A DNA stretch of 23,003 nt from a bacterium UBP4_UBA6127 (lineage in GTDB: Bacteria > UBP4 > UBA4092): assembly GCA_002428325.1 (NCBI GenBank), contig DIVR01000004.1, positions 47,363 to 70,365 on the forward strand. The letters run 5' to 3'. Each line of letters opens with the position of its first letter. Position 1 is the first letter of the stretch. The position numbers and the translations under genes were made by a program. This document shows, piece by piece, positions 7,982 to 14,246 of this stretch. The notes below the pieces were generated by a model, which was given only the letters and a program-made list of their open reading frames with translations, did not search any database and was not told the DNA's origin.

Positions 7982-7989
7982 CACCTCCT
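7982..7989 (-). promoter_or_regulatory. Near-consensus Shine-Dalgarno of rpsT
   Basis: On the minus strand AGGAGGTG stands 5 bases before the rpsT ATG, matching the anti-Shine-Dalgarno end of 16S rRNA almost fully. It is clearly stronger than the sites of the adjacent lptC and yraN genes, which would let a ribosomal protein be made in excess of its operon partners from one mRNA. Confidence 0.75.
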
Positions 7990-8001
7990 CTATAGATTTT
8001 C

Positions 8002-8415
8002 TTAAAAAGCGTTTTCTAAATGATTAATCGATTTAATCGTTCCTTTTGAGTCTATGATGATTTCAATAACATCGAAACGGCATTGATTCCATTTACTCCC
8101 CTTAAAGCTACCGGTGAAAGTTTCAGCAATCTGCCTGATTTTTTTCTGCTTACTCAAAGTAACAGCTTCACCTGGAGAATTCAAGGGCATTTTCTCATTT
8201 CGAGTTTTTACTTCCACAAAAACTAGGATATTACTGGAACCTGCAATAATGTCTATTTCACCGAGTTTGTTGCGAAAATTAGTTTCAAGAATGGCATAAT
8301 GTTGTTTGCGGAGATAATTTACAGCATATTTTTCACCTAACTTACCGACTGCATCTTTATCCAATCGGTGAGATTCTCTCCGGTGTAACCAACTTTTAAA
8401 AAAGTTGAGGTTCAT
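8002..8415 (-). CDS. yraN: YraN family (UPF0102) endonuclease-like protein
   Basis: 137 residues. The core GEKYAVNYLRKQHYAILETNF, then GEIDIIAGSSN, then VFVEVKTRNE is the UPF0102/YraN signature. The E...D...ExK arrangement is that of a restriction-endonuclease-like (PD-(D/E)xK) fold, resembling Holliday-junction resolvases. The cellular role of YraN is not established. An N-terminal basic stretch (KSWLHRRESHRLDKD) precedes the core. The start overlaps the 3' end of rnhB by 20 bp. The rnhB-yraN pair is a common arrangement, which supports both calls. Confidence 0.92.
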   Translation of the reverse strand: MNLNFFKSWLHRRESHRLDKDAVGKLGEKYAVNYLRKQHYAILETNFRNKLGEIDIIAGSSNILVFVEVKTRNEKMPLNSPGEAVTLSKQKKIRQIAETFTGSFKGSKWNQCRFDVIEIIIDSKGTIKSINHLENAF

Positions 8416-9049
8416 ACCATTTTTTTAAAAAACTCTGGCGATGAATAGGGCAGGGGCCCAATAAATCCAATGCTTTATAATGAGCGGCTGTTCCATATCC
8501 TTTATGGGAGGCAAATCCGTAACCAGGATATTGCCGGTCATATTCGACCATTAATTGGTCTCGGGTGACTTTAGCCATAACTGATGCGGCTGCAATCGAC
8601 AGGCTTTGCTGATCCCCTTTAATGATAGATTCCTGGTGAATGGGAATATCCTTAAGCTTGAGTGCGTCAAGAAGCAGGGCATCTGGTGTTATCGTGAGTT
8701 TCGCAAGAGATTCATGAACTGCCAGATAAGTCGCCTGAAGAATATTAACTTGATCAATCACCTCAGAAGATATGATCCCAATTCCGATGGAAACCGCAGA
8801 ATCAGCAATTGCTGCATAGCCGGATTCACGCCGTAAGCGAGTCATTTTTTTTGAATCATCAATGTTTTCAAAGAACCAATCTGTCGGCAGAACGACTGCC
8901 GCAGCGACAACCGGACCTGCCAAGGGACCTCTGCCTGCTTCATCAATACCGGCAAGCGATTGGAATCCCCGCCTCCTGAAATGATTGTCAAATTCCAGGA
9001 GAGTGATTGCTTTATTCAGCCGTTTCTGTTTTGGATTCGGCAACTGCAC
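8396..9049 (-). CDS. rnhB: Ribonuclease HII
   Basis: 217 residues from the chosen start. It removes ribonucleotides and RNA primers from RNA-DNA hybrids. GIDEAGRGPLAGPVVAAAV holds the first catalytic Asp and the Glu, DALKL the next Asp, and the SIAAASVMAKVTRD segment the last; DDSKKM is the conserved loop. The frame extends upstream to 9166, deep inside rplS, but the extra residues look nothing like RNase HII. There is no ATG after the rplS stop. I chose the GTG at 9047-9049, with AAGGA about 11 bases upstream; the TTG at 9041-9043 is the alternative. Either start overlaps the end of rplS by 30-40 bp, which suggests translational coupling. Confidence 0.93.
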   Translation of the reverse strand: MQLPNPKQKRLNKAITLLEFDNHFRRRGFQSLAGIDEAGRGPLAGPVVAAAVVLPTDWFFENIDDSKKMTRLRRESGYAAIADSAVSIGIGIISSEVIDQVNILQATYLAVHESLAKLTITPDALLLDALKLKDIPIHQESIIKGDQQSLSIAAASVMAKVTRDQLMVEYDRQYPGYGFASHKGYGTAAHYKALDLLGPCPIHRQSFLKKWYEPQLF

Positions 9050-9416
9050 TGGCTTTAGGTTCCTTATTATCGTTACGGAGCTCCTTGATACGGGCTTTCT
9101 TTTCTCCCAGTTCACGCAGGTAGAAAAGTTTTGCACGGCGGACTCTACCGCGTCGAAGCACAGCAATCTTTTGAATCACCGGGGAATAAACAAAAAAGGT
9201 TCGTTCCACACCGATTCCAAAGGAAATACGTCTAACAGTGAAGGTTTCGCGGGAACTGCCGCTTTTACGGGCAATCACAACCCCTTCATAATTCTGGATA
9301 CGTTCTTTATCTCCTTCTTTAACAAGAAGAGAAAGCCGAACCGTATCCCCTGGTTTGAATTCAGGAATTTCTTTATTGATAAATTCCTTTTCAATCTGAC
9401 TGATGATTGGATGCAT
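9012..9416 (-). CDS. rplS: 50S ribosomal protein L19
   Basis: 134 residues. bL19 lies at the 30S-50S interface. The sequence PEFKPGDTVRLSLLVKEGDKERIQ followed by YEGVVIARKSG and FTVRRISFGIGVERTF is diagnostic, as is RRGRVRRAKLFYLRELGEKKARIKE. An in-frame TTG lies 15 bases further upstream (9431), but the AAGGAGG ribosome site is inside that extension, so the ATG at 9414-9416 is the true start. The protein continues past the usual end with about 20 Ala/Glu/Lys-rich residues, and the DNA for the last of them doubles as the start of rnhB. A hairpin lies in the 56-bp leader. Confidence 0.95.
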   Translation of the reverse strand: MHPIISQIEKEFINKEIPEFKPGDTVRLSLLVKEGDKERIQNYEGVVIARKSGSSRETFTVRRISFGIGVERTFFVYSPVIQKIAVLRRGRVRRAKLFYLRELGEKKARIKELRNDNKEPKASAVAESKTETAE

Positions 9417-9443
9417 GTCATCCTCCTTCAATTTCTTCTAGTA

Positions 9444-9464
9444 AGCCAGTTCCAAGGACTGGCT
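9444..9464 (-). promoter_or_regulatory. Hairpin in the rplS leader
   Basis: A 7-bp perfect inverted repeat, AGCCAGT at 9444-9450 and ACTGGCT at 9458-9464, with a 7-base loop, lies between the methyltransferase stop and the L19 Shine-Dalgarno. Rplacing no known motif can be claimed: L19 leader RNAs that bind L19 exist in several bacterial groups, and the position would suit one, but the sequence was not matched to a model. With no T tract after it on the minus strand, it is not a convincing terminator. Confidence 0.4.
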
Positions 9465-9472
9465 GGTCATTC

Positions 9473-10048
9473 TTATTCCTGGTTGATAAGTCGATCCAGG
9501 ATAATGGAAACTGCTGCTCGAACCGAGAGATGATTAAAGTCTTCAACCCCATAAATGGGGTCGAGAAGATAATCGGCCTGATGAATAATCTCATCAATCA
9601 GTCCATAGCCTGTTCCAAAAAGAAGCAGGCAGGGTCTCTCACTGGACTGCAGGATTTTCCTCATTTCCCTGTACCCGGTAGTTTCTTCCGTACCTTGAGC
9701 ACTGGTTGCTATTAAAATGGGTTGCTGCCCTGTTTTTTTTACGATGAATTCAATGGTACTTTCAATTGATTCTTTAACACGAACCAGTTCCAAGGCGGCT
9801 TTACGGTCGGGTACCAACCGGCTTCCTGTAACCGTTGACCAATAATCTAAAACACGGTTCGCCAGCATCATCTGGGATTCCAATGGAGTAACCAGAAAAT
9901 AATTCTGAACCCCAAAGGTTTTACAGGACCTTGCAATATCATGAATATCCAGGTTCGTGATAGCTGTGGTTACCACTTTCCCGTCCTTATTTCGGACCGG
10001 ATGATGGACCAGTGCCAAATATAAATTCTTATGAAATTCTGAACTCAT
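9473..10048 (-). CDS. SPOUT-type RNA methyltransferase, TM1570-like (PF09936 family)
   Basis: 191 residues. NLYLALVHHPVRNKDGKVVT and TAITNLDIHDIARSCKTFGVQNYFLVTP are typical of the SAM-dependent SPOUT family often found between trmD and rplS, with the Thermotoga TM1570 protein as the structural example. The C-terminal part, LLFGTGYGLIDEIIHQADYLLDPI then FNHLSVRAAVSIILDRL, is the knot region that binds S-adenosylmethionine. The RNA substrate is not known to me. It is distinct from TrmD, which is encoded immediately upstream with a 15-bp gap, so the operon carries two SPOUT enzymes. Located in the cytosol. Confidence 0.88.
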   Translation of the reverse strand: MSSEFHKNLYLALVHHPVRNKDGKVVTTAITNLDIHDIARSCKTFGVQNYFLVTPLESQMMLANRVLDYWSTVTGSRLVPDRKAALELVRVKESIESTIEFIVKKTGQQPILIATSAQGTEETTGYREMRKILQSSERPCLLLFGTGYGLIDEIIHQADYLLDPIYGVEDFNHLSVRAAVSIILDRLINQE

Positions 10049-10063
10049 TCGTTCTAATCCGTT

Positions 10064-10819
10064 TCATGACTCCGATTTAAGCTGGAGATCTGGCGATTGC
10101 ACCGCTTCTTCCAGAAGTTTCCGGTCTTCTTTGGATAAATCAATTATCTTTAAAAGGTCCGGACGTATTCTCAGGGTATGGAGTAGTGCCATCTTTCTTC
10201 GCCATTTATCTACTTCCTGATGATTGCCATTTAAAAGGACCGCAGGAACTTTCATCCCTTTGAACTCGGCAGGCCGAGTATAGTGAGGATGATCCAGAAG
10301 CCCCGAATAAAAAGAGTCTTGAATAACGGATTGTTCATCTCCAACCACTCCTGGGATTAACCGGGAGATGGTTTCAATCAAAACGAGAGCTGGAATTTCT
10401 CCTCCGTTAAGGACATAATCCCCGATAGAAATCTCATCATCTACCAACGATTCACGAACTCTTTCATCAATACCTTCGTAACGGCCGCAGATTAGGATCA
10501 ACTCTTTTTCTGCTGCCAATTCCTTGGCAATGTCCTGAGTAAAAACCCTTCCTTTAGGAGAAAGGAAAATGACTTTTACATTGCTCCGCAGATTCTTAAC
10601 AGTTTCAATTGCCTCGGTCAGAGGTTCCGGTTTCATAACCATTCCCGGGCCTCCCCCATAAGGCGAATCATCCGCTGTTTTGTGCTTATCATGGCACCAA
10701 TCCCGAAGATTATGGACATTGATCAATAACAGCCCTTTTTCCTGGGCCTTGTTCAGGAGACTTTCCTGAAGAGGTCCCTGGAAAATTCCCGGGAATAAAG
10801 TGATTACATCAAATCGCAT
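10064..10819 (-). CDS. trmD: tRNA (guanine-N1)-methyltransferase TrmD
   Basis: 251 residues from the ATG at 10817-10819; a TTG codon directly before it gives one extra residue and is less likely. TrmD methylates G37 next to the anticodon using SAM and prevents +1 frameshifting. The sequence shows the family hallmarks in order: MRFDVITLFPGIF, DDSPYGGGPGMVMKPEP, FLSPKGRVFTQ, then CGRYEGIDERV and IGDYVLNGGE, which form the SAM-binding trefoil knot, and DSF...LDHPHYTRP further on. Length is normal. It starts 5 bp after the khpA stop. RimM, normally encoded between these two genes, is absent. Confidence 0.97.
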   Translation of the reverse strand: MRFDVITLFPGIFQGPLQESLLNKAQEKGLLLINVHNLRDWCHDKHKTADDSPYGGGPGMVMKPEPLTEAIETVKNLRSNVKVIFLSPKGRVFTQDIAKELAAEKELILICGRYEGIDERVRESLVDDEISIGDYVLNGGEIPALVLIETISRLIPGVVGDEQSVIQDSFYSGLLDHPHYTRPAEFKGMKVPAVLLNGNHQEVDKWRRKMALLHTLRIRPDLLKIIDLSKEDRKLLEEAVQSPDLQLKSES

Positions 10820-10824
10820 CAAAA

Positions 10825-11067
10825 TTACTCAAGAATCTCCAAAACAGCTCTTTTTTTGTGTTTCATGGCAGCCGCTGAAAGGATATTCCTTATGGAACGT
10901 GCTGTACGGCCTTGTTTGCCGATGATCTTGCCGATATCGCCCTGAGCCACTTTCAATTCAAAAATGGTTGTTTGTTCTCCATCGATTTCACTGACGGTAA
11001 CTTCATCCGGACTATCTACAAGAGACTTCGCAATGAACTCAACAAGTTCTTTCAGTTTAGGTTCCAT
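10825..11067 (-). CDS. khpA: KhpA-type KH-domain RNA-binding protein
   Basis: 80 residues, a single type II KH domain. The GKIIGKQGRTARSIRNIL segment contains the GxxG RNA-binding loop (GKQG). Members of this family bind RNA, in some bacteria as a dimer with KhpB/Jag, and influence cell elongation and small-RNA action. The gene sits in its common place after rpsP and has an AAGGAGG Shine-Dalgarno 6 bases before the ATG. The gap from rpsP is 107 bp, longer than its neighbours' gaps. Confidence 0.93.
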   Translation of the reverse strand: MEPKLKELVEFIAKSLVDSPDEVTVSEIDGEQTTIFELKVAQGDIGKIIGKQGRTARSIRNILSAAAMKHKKRAVLEILE

Positions 11068-11174
11068 AACCTTCCTCCTTCAAGGCGTCTCTGACTCTTT
11101 CTAATTTTAGCTTAATTGCTTCAAGAGAGACAATCAGTCCCACTGTTAATGATTAACTAATGGTTCTATGAATC

Positions 11175-11453
11175 TCAGGATTCAACAGCTTTATCTGAAC
11201 CTTTATCCGCCTGAATTTTAGCCACCTTATTAATAAGGCTGCGGACTTTTTCAGTCGGTTTGGCACCCTTTTTGATCCAGGCATTTACTTTGTCCATGTT
11301 GATATTGATCACAGGGGGGTTGGACACAGGATTATACTGGCCAACAATTTCCAAGAAACGGCCATCCCTCGGGGATCGAATATCTGCAACTACCACACGG
11401 TAGGTAGGTATTTTTTTACGGCCTACACGCCGCAATCTGATTTTTACTGCCAT
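11175..11453 (-). CDS. rpsP: 30S ribosomal protein S16
   Basis: 92 residues. The beginning, VKIRLRRVGRKKIPTYRVVV, with ADIRSPRDGRFLEIVGQYNP following, is diagnostic for bS16. S16 stabilises the 5' domain of 16S rRNA. The C-terminal part has the conserved W of DKVNAWIKKGAKPTEKV and a short acidic tail ending DKAVES. AAGGAG lies 9 bases before the ATG. It lies 23 bp downstream of ffh, the standard ffh-rpsP order. Confidence 0.97.
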   Translation of the reverse strand: MAVKIRLRRVGRKKIPTYRVVVADIRSPRDGRFLEIVGQYNPVSNPPVININMDKVNAWIKKGAKPTEKVRSLINKVAKIQADKGSDKAVES

Positions 11454-11476
11454 TAAATTTCACTCCTTTCCGGATT

Positions 11477-12820
11477 TTAACGAGCAGGATTGAAACGGCC
11501 GAACCGTTTCTTCTGCGTCTGTTTTTGAAACATTTTCATCATTTTCTTCAATTGGTCGAATTGCTTGATTAGTTGGTTGATTTCCTGGACAGAGGTTCCG
11601 CTTCCCCGGGCAATCCTTTGTTTTCGACTGCTGTTAATCAGGTCGGGGGTCAGGCGTTCTTCTAGGGTCATCGAATTGATGATGGCCTCAAATCGACGCA
11701 TCTGGACATCGGATTCCTCCATAGCTTCTTTGGGAAGATTTTTTCCCACTCCCGGAATCATATTTAAGATGGAATCCAAAGACCCCATGCTTTTGATCGC
11801 CTTGAGTTGCTTACGGAAATCTTCAAAGGTGAAGGATTGATTTTGCATCTTTTCCTTCATCGCTTCGGCTTCATCCATGGAGATGGAATCTTTTACTTTT
11901 TCGATTAATCCGATCACATCGCCCATTCCGAGGATTCGGGAAGCCATCCGTTCGGGCAGGAATAATTCTAAATCTTCGATTTTCTCTCCCACACTGGCAA
12001 AACGGATAGGTTGCCCTGTAACCGACCGGATGGATAAAATAGCGCCCCCTCGGGCATCTCCATCCAGTTTGGAAAGGATTAAGCCGGTGGTCCCAATGGA
12101 TTCATGAAACTGTTTGGCGACATTGACGGCATCCTGCCCAATCATGGCATCACATACCAGGAATGTTTCAGAAGGGGAGACAGCCTCTCGGATATCCTGA
12201 AGCTCCTTCATCAATTCTTCATCGATATGTAATCGGCCCGCCGTATCGAGTATTAAAAGGTTACAGTCTTTTGCTTCCGCGGCTTCTTTGGCTTTCTTGC
12301 ATATTTCAACCGGGGATACTTTATCACCCAGGCTGAAAACCGGCACATCAATTTTTTGTCCCAGTACCTCGAGTTGCTGGATGGCAGCCGGCCGATAAAT
12401 ATCTCCGGCTGCCAGCATGGGCCGATAGCCCTGTTTCTTCATCAAATTAGCAAGTTTGGCGGCTGCCGTTGTTTTTCCGGATCCCTGCAGGCCAGCCATC
12501 ATCCAAATGTTCAACTTATCCTTTTTGGGGTTCAGCGGGGCCGGTGCATGGGTTCCCCCGGATAACAATTCAATCAGTTCCTCATGGACAACTTTAATCA
12601 CTTGCTGTCCAGGGGTAAGGCTTTTTAAGACTTCCTGGCCGACGGCCCGGACTTTGACTTTCTCGATAAATTCTTTGACAACCTTGAAATTGACATCGGC
12701 TTCAAGGAGCGCAAGGCGGACTTCCCGGAGGGATTCATTGATATTATCTTCCGTCAGGACACCTTTGCTTCGCAGCTTTTTAAAGATGCTGTCGAGTTTA
12801 TTTGTCAGATTATCAAACAT
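11477..12820 (-). CDS. ffh: Signal recognition particle protein Ffh
   Basis: 447 residues, SRP54-type GTPase that binds signal sequences and 4.5S RNA and targets ribosomes to the membrane receptor FtsY. N domain at about 1-85. G domain with GLQGSGKTT at 110-118 (P loop), DTAGR at 192-196, and SKLDGDARGG at 250-259 (guanine specificity). The methionine-rich M domain from about 325 holds the RNA-binding SRKQRIARGSG segment, and the protein ends in a basic tail (KKRFGRFNPAR). Length is normal. The ylxM frame runs 8 bp into its start, so the two are probably coupled. Confidence 0.97.
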   Translation of the reverse strand: MFDNLTNKLDSIFKKLRSKGVLTEDNINESLREVRLALLEADVNFKVVKEFIEKVKVRAVGQEVLKSLTPGQQVIKVVHEELIELLSGGTHAPAPLNPKKDKLNIWMMAGLQGSGKTTAAAKLANLMKKQGYRPMLAAGDIYRPAAIQQLEVLGQKIDVPVFSLGDKVSPVEICKKAKEAAEAKDCNLLILDTAGRLHIDEELMKELQDIREAVSPSETFLVCDAMIGQDAVNVAKQFHESIGTTGLILSKLDGDARGGAILSIRSVTGQPIRFASVGEKIEDLELFLPERMASRILGMGDVIGLIEKVKDSISMDEAEAMKEKMQNQSFTFEDFRKQLKAIKSMGSLDSILNMIPGVGKNLPKEAMEESDVQMRRFEAIINSMTLEERLTPDLINSSRKQRIARGSGTSVQEINQLIKQFDQLKKMMKMFQKQTQKKRFGRFNPAR

Positions 12821-13223
12821 AGGGAACTATTTTTTCCTTGATTTCCTTTTGAATCCGGCGGACTTCTTTCTGGATAATTTTCTGCAACCTGCCAGCCGCT
12901 ATATCCGGGTTTTCCCGGGTTGCTTCTTTGATTCGTTCATCCAACTGTCGGAGGGAAATATCATAATGCTCCCGGGCTTTTTCCAGTTTCATGATCAATC
13001 CTAATCGGGTTTCATAGGATTCCAGTGAACTGATACCGTGTTTAAGAGCATCAAAAACCGCTTGGCGGCTGATATGTTCCTGCTCGGCAATCTCCGAATA
13101 ACTCTGGTCTTCTAAAAAATACAGCTCAATGGCCCTTCGTTGTTTCTCGGCTAATAAGGGCCCGTATAAATCATATAAAATATTGATTCGGGCTAAATCC
13201 GCCTGTCGAATATCATCTTTCAT
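12813..13223 (-). CDS. ylxM: YlxM-like helix-turn-helix protein, SRP-associated
   Basis: 136 residues from the ATG at 13221-13223. The frame is open further up to 13376, but those residues run across the promoter and look random. ARINILYDLYGPLLAEKQRRAIELYFLEDQSYSEIAEQ, followed by HISRQAVFDALKHG, is the YlxM/UPF0122 pattern, which resembles sigma factor region 4 (a helix-turn-helix). YlxM is encoded next to ffh in many bacteria and in streptococci was shown to interact with SRP components. The C-terminal half is a long charged helix (RQLDERIKEATREN onward). It is the first gene after a strong promoter. Confidence 0.9.
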   Translation of the reverse strand: MKDDIRQADLARINILYDLYGPLLAEKQRRAIELYFLEDQSYSEIAEQEHISRQAVFDALKHGISSLESYETRLGLIMKLEKAREHYDISLRQLDERIKEATRENPDIAAGRLQKIIQKEVRRIQKEIKEKIVPYV

Positions 13224-13251
13224 GATGCCTGGCAGAATACCACTTTCTTGT

Positions 13252-13271
13252 GTCAAGTATAAATACTTAAC
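13252..13271 (-). promoter_or_regulatory. Palindrome at the predicted ylxM transcription start
   Basis: GTCAAGTAT (13252-13260) and ATACTTAAC (13263-13271) form a 9-bp imperfect inverted repeat (one mismatch in DNA, a G-U pair in RNA) around a 2-base centre. The predicted transcription start, about 6-7 bases past the -10 box, falls at its upstream edge. It may be a repressor operator or a short 5' RNA hairpin. No known regulator was matched. Confidence 0.4.
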
Positions 13272-13275
13272 ATCT

Positions 13276-13304
13276 ATTATAATCAGAACTCCATCCGAGG
13301 TCAA
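13276..13304 (-). promoter_or_regulatory. Sigma70-type promoter of the ylxM-ffh operon
   Basis: On the minus strand a TTGACC -35 box (complement at 13299-13304) and a perfect TATAAT -10 box (complement at 13276-13281) stand 17 bases apart. That gives a start near 13269 and an untranslated leader of about 45 bases before the ylxM ATG. It is the best promoter seen in the window and probably drives ylxM, ffh, rpsP and the genes behind them. Confidence 0.7.
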
Positions 13305-13347
13305 AGGGAAAAAAGAAAAAATATCAATTATAATTCGGAGGAGGAAG

Positions 13348-13390
13348 GGAGTTGTAACGGAGAGGGTCAGACCCACTCCGTTACAACTCC
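13348..13390. repeat. 43-bp near-perfect inverted repeat (REP/hairpin-like)
   Basis: The outer arms are 15 bp and perfect: GGAGTTGTAACGGAG at 13348-13362 and CTCCGTTACAACTCC at 13376-13390. The centre is itself a palindrome, GGGTC-A-GACCC (13364-13374), flanked by an A opposite an A. The whole can fold into one hairpin with a single mismatch and a tiny loop. No T tract follows on either strand, so it is a poor intrinsic terminator. It lies between the octanoyltransferase stop and the ylxM promoter. A REP-like element of the kind mobilised by Y1 transposases is possible; so is a DNA- or RNA-binding site. Confidence 0.7.
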
Positions 13391-13402
13391 GATTAAAACC
13401 CC

Positions 13403-13427
13403 AAAGGTAAAGCTCCCCAATCAGGGG
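13403..13427 (-). terminator. Possible weak terminator after the gcv operon
   Basis: Immediately past the octanoyltransferase stop the minus strand reads CCCC, five bases, GGGG (13415-13427), then a second GGGG (ending near 13401) followed by TTTTAAT. The first CCCC could pair with either GGGG run. The longer pairing places a short T run directly after the stem, as in a terminator, but the stem is only 4-5 bp. Alternative: nothing functional, with the larger inverted repeat at 13348-13390 acting as the transcript end. Confidence 0.25.
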
Positions 13428-14246
13428 TCAACGAGAGAAAGTCCACCTTTCGGTTTCGTATTTATTCAAGGCCAATTCATGCGCTGAATCCGAGATATCA
13501 TCAGGTAACTTAAATAAAGGTAAGGGTTTAATGTAACCCATGGAGAGTGCCTCCTTAATTTTCTGCTTGAGGGATTCCGAGTTAACATCAATATTCACAA
13601 TATCCTTAATACCTTTTTGGAGGAATTCATTAGTATTAAAATAAGCCGAAATTCCTTTTTTAACAGAAATCAAGATGGACCCTTGTTGTAAGATAGCACC
13701 GCCATGCCGATATTGGGCAGAGCCGATAATCTTATATCCCTTCAAGGTCACTTCATAAGGCGTTGTTGAAGCAAAACAGGAAGCCTGGTGGGGATAAATT
13801 TTCAATCCATGATCATGTTTCTCGAAATCAACATCTAATCCTATTGATTTCATACCTTTAACAAGTATTTTGCTTATCATGGCATAGGATTCCATGAGGG
13901 AATGCCGGGTCCAGTTATGTCCAGACGGAATGATAACACTATAGGTCAGTTCATCGTCATGAAAGACAGCTCTTCCTCCCGTAGGCCTTCTTACCAGAGG
14001 GATATTATCCTGAAAACAATTGGCAAGATGGATATCTTTATGAATCAATTGATATCGACCTAGAGATATGGAGGGACGCTCCCAGCCATAAAACCGAAAA
14101 AGAGGAGTCCTCAATAATCCTTGAAGGCTCCTCTCCAACAAAATATCATCCAAAGCCATATTAAAACTGGCTTTTTGAATTCCAGTATCCAGGATATCCC
14201 AGAGAGGATATTCTGCTGTTATTTTACTCTCTTGGTTGGGACTCAT
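13428..14246 (-). CDS. LipM-like octanoyltransferase / lipoate-protein ligase family
   Basis: 272 residues of the biotin/lipoate ligase fold. FNMALDDILLERS, RFYGWERPSISLGRYQ, RRPTGGRAVFHDDELTYSV (86-104), and SCFASTTPYEVTLKGYKIIGSAQYR (near 156-180) followed by LQQGSI match the LplA/LipM group. The Cys at 157 in the SCFAS...YE context is where LipM enzymes keep their catalytic cysteine, which favours transfer of octanoate from acyl carrier protein to GcvH over ATP-dependent lipoate ligation. It ends the glycine cleavage operon and overlaps gcvPB by 23 bp, so it most likely modifies the GcvH made from the same mRNA. LipA, needed for sulfur insertion, is not in the window. LplA remains the alternative. 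Confidence 0.85.
   Translation of the reverse strand: MSPNQESKITAEYPLWDILDTGIQKASFNMALDDILLERSLQGLLRTPLFRFYGWERPSISLGRYQLIHKDIHLANCFQDNIPLVRRPTGGRAVFHDDELTYSVIIPSGHNWTRHSLMESYAMISKILVKGMKSIGLDVDFEKHDHGLKIYPHQASCFASTTPYEVTLKGYKIIGSAQYRHGGAILQQGSILISVKKGISAYFNTNEFLQKGIKDIVNIDVNSESLKQKIKEALSMGYIKPLPLFKLPDDISDSAHELALNKYETERWTFSR

Noticed and set aside
9050..9166. Upstream extension of the rnhB frame inside rplS
   Set aside because: It lies fully within rplS in another frame and has no RNase HII similarity; the GTG at 9049 gives a normal family length.
8985..9533. Long rightward open frame opposite rplS and the methyltransferase
   Set aside because: Antisense to well-supported genes, low-complexity Phe/Ser/Asn-rich protein, no recognisable domain. 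The same applies to the frame at 12456-13004 opposite ffh and ylxM.
11057..11143. Possible 28-codon leader ORF (GTG start) running into the khpA start
   Set aside because: The residues look plausibly helical and charged, but there is no Shine-Dalgarno before the GTG and no recognisable homology; chance is likely. Conservation in relatives would be needed.
11145..11157. Small palindrome GTTAAT-G-ATTAAC between rpsP and khpA as a terminator
   Set aside because: The stem is AT-rich with 6 bp and no T tract, and the operon clearly continues to khpA.
13224..13376. Upstream extension of the ylxM frame
   Set aside because: It covers the promoter and does not match the YlxM family, which begins at the ATG at 13223.
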